Origin: an uncultured Mycoplasma sp.
GTDB taxonomy: Bacteria; Bacillota_I; Bacilli_A; Mycoplasmatales; Metamycoplasmataceae
Direction: 5' to 3'
Length of the DNA stretch: 64,000 bases
NCBI GenBank assembly: GCA_947040455.1
Contig: CAMRBN010000002.1
Location: 75,856-139,855 of the forward strand
The notes under the pieces were generated by a model. The model saw nothing but the letters and a program-made list of their open reading frames with translations. It made no database searches and was not told where the DNA came from. Of this stretch, positions 19,576-30,186 are shown piece after piece (position 1 is the stretch's first letter; each line of letters begins with the position of its first letter). A program made the position numbers and the translations under genes.

Positions 19576-21300
19576 AGACTTTGATGATTTATTATCCGTT
19601 TTATATAATTGTAAATATACATCTTTACCATTAGAAATAACTTCATAAAAATCTCTATTCTTAATATCTTCATCTTTATACACGGTTCCATCTTCAAAAG
19701 TTTTCATGAAACTTTCTCTAAATGTAGTTGTTGGTCTGTCAAGAGAAACAGTTAATGAATCATCTTCACCTGTATCTAGTTTATTATTATTATTTTTATC
19801 ATTTCAAACTTTTATAGGTGAAGATAAATCAACTTTAGCAATATTAATATAAGGAGTGGTGTAACCAAATTTATTTTGCATTTTAGCAAGATCTCTTTGT
19901 TTTGACAAAACATTGCTTTTTGCACTCAAAAATTTATATTCATAATTATTTTTTAGAAAATCATATTTTTTATATGAACCATTTACATCTTTTAGTAATA
20001 ATGATTTATATTTTTTTGATTTGTCTAAAAATCCTGAAAACATAATATTTGTAAAATCATTTTTCATTAGCGGACTTCTTGTGTTTTTTGAGACTTGTTC
20101 AGAAGAGTTGCTTAAAAATATTTGTGAAATTCCGTAATTATATCCACCAATATCAAAATATGCCATTCATAAATTTTCAGCTGTAGATTGAACAACATGT
20201 TTTTTTCCAGTACTATCAGTAAAATTTCCTCCATAAGGATAATCCATAAGAATTAATTCATCATTAATTTTATAAGTTTCCTTACCTAAATAATCTATTT
20301 TTCGGTTTTTTGAAATATCCATAGCGATTGTTGTTGGAGAAAAAGATCCTTGATATTCTGTTCCTGTAAATGTAGTTGTTTGATTTGCTATAGAAGATCC
20401 ATTTAGGTTATCTATATATGATATTTGTTGTAATTTTCTAGTCAATAATTCATCTATAGAAAATAAATAAGTATATTTATTGGAATCAATTAAAAAATCT
20501 CTTTGTGAACCTCTTGATGGTATCTTTGTAGTTAAATTAAAATCATTTATTTTCAAATAATCGCTTTCCTTGTTTTTATTTTTAATGTTTATTCCGTTAG
20601 TTTCTTTATAAAATTCACTTGCACTTTTTTTACTGGAAATACTATTTTTATTATTGCTCAATAAATTGTTTGTAACGTCATCGTTATAGTGCAATGACTG
20701 TTCAAATGCTTCTAAAAATTTTTTGGGAATATTTTTATGAACACTTTTATTTTTATTTTCATAAAATAATTTTTTAGAATTTCTAATGTCGTTTGTACTA
20801 ATACTAGTTATATATGTATTTGCAAAATGATGTCCATATTCATGAAAAATAGTTTGAAAAACTAAATCTATTTTTTCTCGTAAAGGAATGTTTTGAAATT
20901 GCGGTATTAAATTAGAAATGGATATTGATATTTCGCTAGTAAAAGGATTATATTGTCCACTAACATCACTATTTAAAATGGATAAATTATTGATGGTAAT
21001 TTTTTTTAGTGATTCAATTTCAGGACCAAATTGTAAATCAGATTTAATTCTTTTATTAATGGCTTGTAATCCTTCATAACCAAAAAAATATGAGCCATTA
21101 CTTTCATATTCAATTAACTTGACTGGCACATCTTGTGATTTCTCTAAAACTATTTTTTTTTCATTATTTAGATTGTTGTTTTCGTTAGTTGTTTGGTTGT
21201 CCATAATTAATTCAACGGATAATCATGTTATAGTTCCGACCAAGACTAAAGAAACCCCAAATAGCGCAACCTTTAATGATTTTAAAACATTTTTTTTCAT
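19477..21300 (-). CDS. Membrane-anchored zinc metalloprotease-like protein
   Basis: This 607-residue protein starts with a signal anchor (MKKNVLKSLKVALFGVSLVL, residues 8-32) and a polar Asn/Gln-rich linker. At residues 153-157 it has the zincin motif HEYGH in a helix (LVFQTIFHEYGHHFANTYI). The rest is hydrophilic and poorly conserved to my eye. It is probably an extracellular surface protease of a mycoplasma-specific family; substrate unknown. The third zinc ligand is not obvious. The ATG at 21300 lies 9 bases after TATAAT (21310-21315, minus strand). The stop at 19477 is TAA after one TGA Trp codon and lies inside comEC on the opposite strand. Confidence 0.82.
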
Positions 21301-21309
21301 ATTAAATAT

Positions 21310-21315
21310 ATTATA
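21310..21315 (-). promoter_or_regulatory. -10 box of the metalloprotease gene
   Basis: Minus-strand TATAAT sits in the 18-bp gap after metG, 9 bases before the protease ATG. The protease can therefore be expressed apart from metG. Confidence 0.5.
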
Positions 21316-21318
21316 CTA

Positions 21319-23635
<2,317 letters not shown>

Positions 23636-23695
23636 AATCCTCTTTCTCTATATTAATTATTTTTAAATTATAGTTGAAATTATTTCAATTAAAAT

Positions 23696-23727
23696 AAAAA
23701 ATAACTCCTTGAGGGAGCTACTTTTGA
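23696..23727 (-). terminator. Terminator of the division cluster
   Basis: On the minus strand the AGCTCCCTCAAGGAGTT hairpin followed by ATTTTTTATTTT lies about 70 bases after the ftsZ stop and before the trmN6-like gene. Confidence 0.8.
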
Positions 23728-23795
23728 TAAATTAGTATAAAATTTTATCTTTTTAAATTTAATTACAAAATTTTCGAAACATCAATTTAGCAATT

Positions 23796-24929
23796 TTATT
23801 TTAAGAAAAATGGAATTTCATCATCATCTTCATCAATTATTTTAAAAGAGTCATCGTGAATGTTGGCGTTTTTTGGTATGAATTCTTGATCGAATTCTTC
23901 TTCCTCGTGTTTTTTATGTTTTGAACTACGGTTAAATATGTTTAATGATTTCTCACTTTTTGGTTCAACTTGTTTAGAACTAGTTTTACTTGAAGTGGCA
24001 ATTATTGAAACATGTATTTCGTTTTGAATACTTTCGTCTTTTCTAATCCCAAAAATAATATTGATATTTTCGTTTGTTTGTTCTTTAATTTTTGTCATAA
24101 TGAAATTTGCTTCTTTTAAAGATATATCACTTCCGCCAGTTATGTTAACTATAGCATCTGTAGAATCATTAATAGAATTTTCTAACATGTTCGAACTAAT
24201 GGCTTTCATTACAGCTTTTTCAGCCTTATTTTTTCCAGAAGATTTTCCTTGTCAAATATATGCATTTTCTTTATTTTTAATTACAGAACATACATCTGCA
24301 AAATCAAGATTAATATATGATGGTTTTAAAATTATGTCTGTTATTATTTGTACTGTATTTTTTAAAATTTTATCTGCCATAGTGAAGGAATCTTCAAAAG
24401 AAATATCGGAGTAGTTTTCTAATAATTTATTGTTTGAAACAATTATTAAAGAATCCACTGTTTTTTTAAGTTCTTCTATTCCACTTTGTGAATTGATGTC
24501 ACGTTTTTTTCCTTCGAAAGAAAAAGGTGTAGTGACAATTGCGATTGTTAATATACCCATATCTTTTGCTATCTTTGCAATTATAGGAGATGCACCAGTT
24601 CCGGTGCCTCCGCCCATACCTGCCGTAATAATCAATAACTTACTGCCCATAATTTTATTTCTAATTTTTTCCTCGGAAGCAATTGCAGCACTTTTCCCAA
24701 TTTCAGGATTAGCGCCAGCCCCCATGCCATCGTTTATTTCACTACCTAGATAAATGGAGTTTTCTGATTCAATTGTATCTAATGATTGTTTATCTGTATT
24801 TGCAAAAATAAATTGTACACCATCAAAATCATCATTGATCATTTTGGCAACTGAATTATTTCCACAACCACCAACCCCAATAACTTTTATGTCAATTAAA
24901 GGTATTTTTATATTTTTAGCATTAGTCAT
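23796..24929 (-). CDS. ftsZ: Cell division GTPase FtsZ
   Basis: This 377-residue tubulin homologue has the nucleotide motifs GVGGCGNNSV and the tubulin signature GGGTGTGAS, plus the T7 loop NLDFADV. An acidic, Ser/Lys/Glu-rich linker (about 315-365) leads to the C-terminal tail DEIPFFLK, which matches the D-x-P-x-F-L consensus that binds FtsA or SepF in walled bacteria. It is the last gene of mraZ-rsmH-ftsA-ftsZ on the minus strand. It starts 17 bases past the upstream stop with only a distant AAGGA. Confidence 0.97.
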
Positions 24930-24946
24930 ATTTTGTCGTGTTTTCC

Positions 24947-26176
24947 TTATTTAGTTATTGATGAAACGTTTTTTTTGTATAGGGGTTTCATTCAACCTTT
25001 TTGAGTAATTGTATTAGGTTTTGTAATAGCAATAATTTTTTCATCGTTCTTAGTTTTACTTATATTTTCCAGTAATTTAGTTAATCCAAATATTGGTCTA
25101 TTGTTATAATTTAACAATAAATAATTAATTGGTCTCATATTAATGCAAATGATATTATTTGGTAGAATTGTTTTGAAATATTCTTCCATTTTTTCAATTC
25201 CTTCTATTCTTCCAATTACATTTAGAGTATAGGCCTTAAGAGATTCATGTTTTGTTTTAATAAATTCATCAACTTCTTCAAGTAATGTTTTTATAAATGA
25301 TTTTAATATTGCGGTTAATTGAAAAGCTTTTATATGCATATTTTTTTTGTGAAAAATAATTCTATTTAACTTTTCGTTATCTTTTGTAATAATACCTTCA
25401 TTAGCAATCAATTCATAAACCAATTTTTTAGAAACTTTAAATTCGCTTGCAATCTTTGTGCATAAATCTTCAAAAGTATATTTTAAATTTTTGGTAACAA
25501 CAGTAACCCCGTTATTAGTAATGATTAAGTTCGAATAATATTTTTCTACCTGCATGGTAATTGATACATTCTTTCTTTGCTCATTCTCTAAAATATATGG
25601 GCTTACATTTGAACTTGAATATATTTGTGATATTTTCAAGTTTGCTTTTTTACAAATATTTAAAGCACTATTATAATGATTTTTAGTTAAAGTTGTAACG
25701 GAAAATAATGTTTCTATTTTTTTAGCCTTTTTTCCTATTGGTAGTTCATAGTACACTTTCACTTTATCATCTTCACCAGTTACATTAAATTGAAATGGTT
25801 GAAATAATATAGGAACATCATCTTGCGAATTTTCGTTCTTATTATAGAATTCTTTCACTTTTTTTAGCGCGTTATCATAGTGTTTTTGACTTATTTCTTC
25901 ATTGTTTAAGTTAGATATATTTTCACTAATAAGTTTTTGTTTTATTTTAGCTAGAGAAGTTGCATCATAAATGATTGATACTTCATGAATCTTAGCAAAA
26001 ACCAGTTGTTCAATTTCTTTTATAGATTTCTTGATAAATTCAATCGATGTTGCGGCATCTACTGGGATATCTTTATCCGAGAAGATTTCAACGTTGTTTG
26101 AATTAAATTGTTCTATTGCAGTTATTGAAATTTCTTTATTTGATATTTTCATTAAAACTAAAATCTCTTTTTCCAT
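24947..26176 (-). CDS. FtsA-like division protein, divergent
   Basis: This 409-residue protein sits between rsmH and ftsZ, the slot of ftsA (and of M. genitalium MG223). The layout follows FtsA: a central domain with YYELPIGKKAKKIE, a helix-rich block with ALNICKKANLKISQIYSSS, a strand-rich block (NVSITMQVEKYYSNLIITNNG) and LVYELIANEG. The glycine-rich phosphate loops of the actin fold are not visible, so ATP binding is doubtful. The last 17 residues after a TGA-coded Trp (WMKPLYKKNVSSITK) could be a short membrane-targeting tail. I call it FtsA-like by position and pattern. Confidence 0.7.
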
Positions 26177-26195
26177 ACTTATCTTTTTTCCATTT

Positions 26196-27092
26196 CTATC
26201 TTATTTTTTTTAATACTCTAAGTTTTGCACTTCTAGCACGATTATTTAGTTGAATTTCTTCTTCTTTAGGTGAATATGTTTTAACTGACCAATGTTTCTC
26301 TTCTTGAATTGGAATTTTATGGTCAATTTTACTTTTTGTTAGGTTTCCAAAATATTTTTTCACAATTCGATCTTCGATAGAATGAAACGATATTATTGCT
26401 AATACAGAATCTTTCTTCAAGAATTCCATTGAATTGTCTAGAAGGATTTTGAGTGATTCCAATTCATTATTTACCGCAATTCTTAAAGCTTGGAAAACAG
26501 CTTTTGCTGGATTCTTCATTCTTACAATTTTTGCAGGTAAACTATCACGTATAATATTTACTAATTCTTCAGTCGTATTTATTGGTCTATTCTTTATAAT
26601 GGCATTCGCTATTACTTTTGGTAATTTTACATCTGCGTTATTTCTAAAAATTTCGATCAATTCATCTTCAGAATAATTATTTACAATCATACTTGCATCT
26701 AATTCTTGGCTCTGATCCATTCTCATATCAAGATAAGCATCTTTGGAATAAGAAAATCCGCGATTTTTATCATCGATTTGTGGAGAAGATATTCCTAAGT
26801 CAACAAGAATTCCATCTACGTTTTTAATTCCAAGTTTGTCTAATGTATCCTTAATGTTTATAAAGTCTGAATGCACTAGCTCGAAATTGCTGCCTACTTC
26901 TGAAAGATAACTATTAGATTTTATAATAGCGTTTATATCCTTGTCAAAAGCGACTAACATACCTTCAGGAATTCGTTTCAAGATTTCTCTTGAATGTCCT
27001 GCTCTTCCAAGTGTTAAATCTAGATATATTCCATCTTTTTTAATATTTAAAGCCTGTATGACTTCATTTAGTAAAACCGGAATATGATCCAT
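26196..27092 (-). CDS. rsmH: 16S rRNA m4C1402 methyltransferase
   Basis: This 298-residue SAM enzyme (MraW) N4-methylates C1402 of 16S rRNA in the P site. It begins HIPVLLNEVI and has YLDLTLGRAGHS as the SAM loop, VDGILVDLGISSPQ, RGFSYSKDAYLDMRMD and the C-terminal ISFHSIEDRIVKKYF and LNNRARSAKLRVL. All are standard family blocks. Its ATG overlaps the mraZ stop by one base (TAATG), so it is translated from the mraZ mRNA. Confidence 0.97.
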   Translation of the reverse strand: MDHIPVLLNEVIQALNIKKDGIYLDLTLGRAGHSREILKRIPEGMLVAFDKDINAIIKSNSYLSEVGSNFELVHSDFINIKDTLDKLGIKNVDGILVDLGISSPQIDDKNRGFSYSKDAYLDMRMDQSQELDASMIVNNYSEDELIEIFRNNADVKLPKVIANAIIKNRPINTTEELVNIIRDSLPAKIVRMKNPAKAVFQALRIAVNNELESLKILLDNSMEFLKKDSVLAIISFHSIEDRIVKKYFGNLTKSKIDHKIPIQEEKHWSVKTYSPKEEEIQLNNRARSAKLRVLKKIR

Positions 27093-27535
27093 TATAATTT
27101 AATACCTTTCTTATACATTTCTGTTGTAAGACTTGATAAATAATCTTCATCTTCAAAATCTTTTTGTGAATTTGCATAATTTTCACTAGATCACATTTCA
27201 ACATGTGAGCCAACTCCAACAAATACAACTTCGTTTTTGATAGAGGCAGGAAGCAAATGTTGTTCAGTAATGGTAAATCTACCAATTTTATCAAGTTCTA
27301 CTTCAACAGTATTACCCAATATATAACGATTATATTTCTTAATTAAAGGATCTATTGCGTTATTTGATTGAATTCTTTGAGCAAAATCCTCAAATTGTGA
27401 TTTAGATCTTAATTCCAAATTTTTATCAGCACCAAAGGTGATGTAAAAAACTTGTCCAAGCTCTTCCCTCAATTTGGGGGGTACTATGGCTCTATTTTTA
27501 GAGTCAATATTTCTCAAATAAGTACCTAAAAACAT
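27092..27535 (-). CDS. mraZ: Transcriptional regulator MraZ
   Basis: This 147-residue double AbrB-fold DNA-binding protein begins MFLGTYLRNIDSKNRAIVPPKLRE, the typical first repeat. The second repeat includes VELDKIGRFTITEQ. MraZ binds repeats ahead of its own operon and regulates the division cluster. AAGGAG precedes the ATG at 27535. The promoter region holds three 10-bp-spaced TGG repeats that look like its binding site. Confidence 0.95.
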
Positions 27536-27563
27536 TTACCACTCCTTACCACTATCTTCCATA
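27534..27563 (-). promoter_or_regulatory. Putative MraZ box: three 10-bp direct repeats
   Basis: Reading the minus strand, the 10-mers TATGGAAGAT, AGTGGTAAGG and AGTGGTAAAT follow each other head to tail between the -10 box and the mraZ start codon. TGG recurs exactly every 10 bases. In E. coli MraZ binds TGGG repeats with the same 10-bp period. The last two repeats include the Shine-Dalgarno and reach the ATG. Confidence 0.6.
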
Positions 27564-27568
27564 TTATA
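27563..27568 (-). promoter_or_regulatory. -10 box of the mraZ operon
   Basis: TATAAT on the minus strand, directly upstream of the TGG repeats and 27 bases before the mraZ ATG. No clear -35. Confidence 0.55.
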
Positions 27569-27661
27569 CATACTTATATATAAAATATTTAAATTATGTG
27601 TAAAATTATGATTTATTTTAATCTATATTTTTACAGAATATAAAACACCTAAAAAAGCAAA

Positions 27662-27682
27662 AAAAAGGACTTTTAGTCCATT
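27662..27682 (-). terminator. rpmF terminator
   Basis: GGACT / AGTCC hairpin followed on the minus strand by TTTTTTTT, about 25 bases past the rpmF stop. Confidence 0.8.
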
Positions 27683-27705
27683 TTTAATGTCTATTTTAGT
27701 TACAA

Positions 27706-27900
27706 TTAACGGTCGTTAAGAGCCTTATAACCTTGTACTTTTTCACCTTTGTAAAAACCACAAAACATACACGCTCTATGTTGTTCTATTTTTTGAGAAC
27801 AGTTTTTACATGCAACTAAATTTAATTTAGTCAATGAATCATGCGTTCTACGAGCACGTTTTCTTCGCTTGGAAGTTTTACGTTTAGGAACTATAGCCAT
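27706..27900 (-). CDS. rpmF: 50S ribosomal protein L32
   Basis: This 64-residue protein begins MAIVPKRKTSKRRKRARRTHD, the L32 signature. A zinc-ribbon pair follows: CKNC at about 31-34 and CMFC at about 44-47. It is the zinc-binding (C+) form. A clear AGGAG precedes the ATG. It is divergent from tmcAL. Confidence 0.97.
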   Translation of the reverse strand: MAIVPKRKTSKRRKRARRTHDSLTKLNLVACKNCSQKIEQHRACMFCGFYKGEKVQGYKALNDR

Positions 27901-28002
27901 TTTAATCTCCTCTTAATTTCAACTTTTTGATGAATATATTTTAATAATTATATCATTATTTAATAAAAATGACTTTTATTTTTATTAAATCCTATATGTT
28001 AG

Positions 28003-28008
28003 TAGAAT
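28003..28008 (+). promoter_or_regulatory. tmcAL -10 box, leaderless arrangement
   Basis: TAGAAT is followed by 7 bases and the ATG at 28016; no ribosome binding site. Confidence 0.4.
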
Positions 28009-28015
28009 TAAAGAT

Positions 28016-28912
28016 ATGTCAATAGGAATTATAGCAGAATACAATCCATTTCATAATGGTCACATATATCAAATTAATTATATTAAAAAAAATTTTCCTG
28101 GAGAAAAAATTATTGTTGTAATGTCAGGCAAATATGTGCAAAGAGGCGAACTTGCAATCGCTTCTTTTAGAAAAAGAAAGCAAGTAGCTTTGAAACATGG
28201 AATTCATAAGGTTATTGAGTTACCGCAAAAATTTGTTCTTCAAGCAGCTCATGTATTTGCACAAGCGGCTGTGAGTTTACTGAATAAACACAAAGTTTCA
28301 AAGATAGTTTTTGGCTCAGAAACAAATAATATAGATCTTTTTTACAATATTGCAAATACTTTGAAAGATAATTTTGAAGAATATAACAAACAATTAAAAT
28401 TAAATTTAAAAGGCGGCAATTCATTCCCTCGAGCTTCAGCGCTAACTTTAGAAAATATGTGTGGTAAGTCATTTCAAATGCCAAATGATATTTTGGGAAT
28501 AGAATATGTTAAGGCGATAATCAATAATAACTACAAAATTAAAGCTATATGTATAAAAAGAGAAGTTGGATTTCATTCTGATGAAACAAAGGGGAATATG
28601 GCTTCGGCGTCAAAAATTAGAAAAATGATTTTTGATGGAGAAAATATTTCTAAATATTCTCCAATGATTTTCAAAAAAACACCCAAACGCATTGAAGATA
28701 AATATTCAAAATTTCAAAAAATAATGAAAACAAAACCCTTAAGTGAAATCGCTAGTATAAATTTAGTGTCGGAGGGAATAGAAAATCTATTTTATAAAAA
28801 CATTGATGAACCTACTTATGAAGCCTTTGTAAATAAAGTAAATTCTAAAAGATATACTTCTAGTAGAATTAAAAGAATTATTTTGAATATTCTTGTATTT
28901 TATAAAAAATAA
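28016..28912 (+). CDS. tmcAL: tRNA(Met) cytidine acetate ligase-like protein, short form
   Basis: This 298-residue protein of the HIGH-superfamily nucleotidyltransferase fold (YlbM/DUF795) starts IIAEYNPFHNGH, the ATP-binding HxGH motif. It continues with VMSGKYVQRGE, KIVFGSETN and the ASASKIRKM block. B. subtilis TmcAL uses acetate and ATP to make N4-acetylcytidine at the wobble position of elongator tRNA-Met. The B. subtilis protein has about 415 residues; here the C-terminal region of about 100 residues is missing, ending soon after SSRIKRIILNIL. The function is likely but not certain. Confidence 0.85.
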   Translation: MSIGIIAEYNPFHNGHIYQINYIKKNFPGEKIIVVMSGKYVQRGELAIASFRKRKQVALKHGIHKVIELPQKFVLQAAHVFAQAAVSLLNKHKVSKIVFGSETNNIDLFYNIANTLKDNFEEYNKQLKLNLKGGNSFPRASALTLENMCGKSFQMPNDILGIEYVKAIINNNYKIKAICIKREVGFHSDETKGNMASASKIRKMIFDGENISKYSPMIFKKTPKRIEDKYSKFQKIMKTKPLSEIASINLVSEGIENLFYKNIDEPTYEAFVNKVNSKRYTSSRIKRIILNILVFYKK

Positions 28913-28938
28913 TTTAATTATTTAATTTTAAAAAAATA

Positions 28939-28968
28939 AAAACACCACTTAAATACGGTGTTTTTATT
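28939..28968 (+). terminator. tmcAL terminator
   Basis: AAAACACC / GGTGTTTT stem with T tail, 26 bases past the stop. It also lies beyond the 3' end of the convergent Cys-rich gene. Confidence 0.8.
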
Positions 28969-28995
28969 TTGTATTACCAATATTAAATAATTAAA

Positions 28996-29118
28996 TTATT
29001 TTTTCATTGAACATGAAGATCCATCTTTACATGAAGATTCATGTTTGCATGAACATGTTTCTTTTGATGGACATGAACAAGAATTCATTTCGCAAGATTT
29101 TTTCTCAGAATTTTCCAT
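28996..29118 (-). CDS. Cys-rich microprotein, 40 residues, metallothionein-like composition
   Basis: This small gene was found by reading the minus strand between tmcAL and rluD. It begins with ATG at 29118, preceded at 6-7 bases by AAGGAG, and ends TAA at 28996. The product begins MENSEKKSCEMNSCSCPSKE and has 7 Cys in 40 residues (positions 9, 14, 16, 22, 24, 30, 36), including two Cys-x-Cys pairs. The rest is Ser, Lys and Glu. No membrane or signal segment. The composition suggests metal or redox binding; I know of no named family. It is flanked by a terminator on one side and a palindrome on the other. Confidence 0.75.
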   Translation of the reverse strand: MENSEKKSCEMNSCSCPSKETCSCKHESSCKDGSSCSMKK

Positions 29119-29139
29119 ATTTTAACTCCTTATTTTAGG

Positions 29140-29178
29140 TTTTTTGTGACCATTATTTAATAGAATAGTCACAAAAAA
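29140..29178. repeat. 39-bp near-perfect palindrome upstream of the Cys-rich gene
   Basis: The left arm TTTTTTGTGACCATT and the right arm AATAGTCACAAAAAA differ at one position and flank a 9-base centre. It lies about 20 bases upstream of the Cys-rich gene and about 70 bases upstream of rluD on the other strand. It could be an operator (TGTGAC-TATT symmetry) or, given A/T tails on both sides, a hairpin that insulates the two genes. Confidence 0.6.
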
Positions 29179-29236
29179 ATTATAGCATATTTTAATAGTG
29201 TCTCAAATCATAATTTCTTTATTTGACAATATATGT

Positions 29237-29242
29237 TATTAT
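29237..29242 (+). promoter_or_regulatory. rluD -10-like box, leaderless arrangement
   Basis: TATTAT followed by 6 bases and the ATG at 29249. A TTGACA at 29223 is too close to serve as its -35. Confidence 0.35.
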
Positions 29243-29248
29243 AAATAT

Positions 29249-30145
29249 ATGTTATTAAAAGAAGAAATTGTCTTAAAGTCAAATGAAAAAGTTAGAATAG
29301 ATAAATTTATAGCTGATAATAGTGTTTTTTCTCGAAATGAAATCAAAGAAATCATAGATTTATATGGAGTATATGTTGATGGAACTTTGGTTAGGAAAGT
29401 CAAATTTATGATTAATGAAGGTCAAACAGTTGTGATTAAAGAAAAAATCCAAAATGAAATAGTTATGATTGCTCAAGACATTCCGGTTGATATAGTTTTT
29501 GAAGATGATCATATCATTATCATTAACAAAAAAAGTGGAATGGTTGTTCACCCAGCTCCAGGAAACAAAGATGGAACGCTGGTTAATGCCTTACTTTTCC
29601 ATTTTAAAAATCTTTCAGATTTAAATGGAAATATTAGACCAGGAATAGTCCATAGAATTGACAAGCATACTAGCGGTTTGATTTTAATTGCTAAAAATAA
29701 TGCTGCTCATAAATATTTTTCTGAATTAATTAGAGACCATAAAGTAAATAGAATTTACAAAGCTCTTGTTGTTGGAAAAGTTATGAATGATGTTATTCAT
29801 ATCAATGTTCCAATTGGGCGTAATGTTAATGATCGTCAAAAAATGACGGTAACTAGACAAAATTCAAAAAACGCTATCACTCATGTATATCCAGAAATAG
29901 TTTATCCAAATTACACCTTGGTTCGTTGTGAATTAGAAACAGGAAGAACTCATCAAATCAGAGTTCATCTAAAACATATTAACTTTCCTGTGGTTGGTGA
30001 TCCTGTATATGGAAGGTCTTTAGATGACTTTCACCAAAGGCTACATGCCTATAAATTATCTTTTGTTCATATAACTGGTGAATTCATAGAAGTCGAATCA
30101 GAACTGCCCAGTGAATTTTTCAAAAATATAGATTTAGAATCTTAG
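29249..30145 (+). CDS. rluD: 23S rRNA pseudouridine synthase (RluD-like)
   Basis: This 298-residue protein has an N-terminal S4 RNA-binding domain (VRIDKFIADN ... GVYVDG) and an RsuA/RluA catalytic domain with GIVHRIDKHTSGLIL holding the catalytic Asp138, then LETGRTHQIRVHL and HAYKLSF. It isomerises uridines in helix 69 of 23S rRNA in the RluD subfamily. The start at ATG 29249 is preferred because the protein begins just before the S4 domain; an in-frame GTG at 29198 has no support. Confidence 0.93.
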   Translation: MLLKEEIVLKSNEKVRIDKFIADNSVFSRNEIKEIIDLYGVYVDGTLVRKVKFMINEGQTVVIKEKIQNEIVMIAQDIPVDIVFEDDHIIIINKKSGMVVHPAPGNKDGTLVNALLFHFKNLSDLNGNIRPGIVHRIDKHTSGLILIAKNNAAHKYFSELIRDHKVNRIYKALVVGKVMNDVIHINVPIGRNVNDRQKMTVTRQNSKNAITHVYPEIVYPNYTLVRCELETGRTHQIRVHLKHINFPVVGDPVYGRSLDDFHQRLHAYKLSFVHITGEFIEVESELPSEFFKNIDLES

Positions 30146-30186
30146 AGATTTGATATAATTAATACATTTAATAAGGAGTGTTAATT

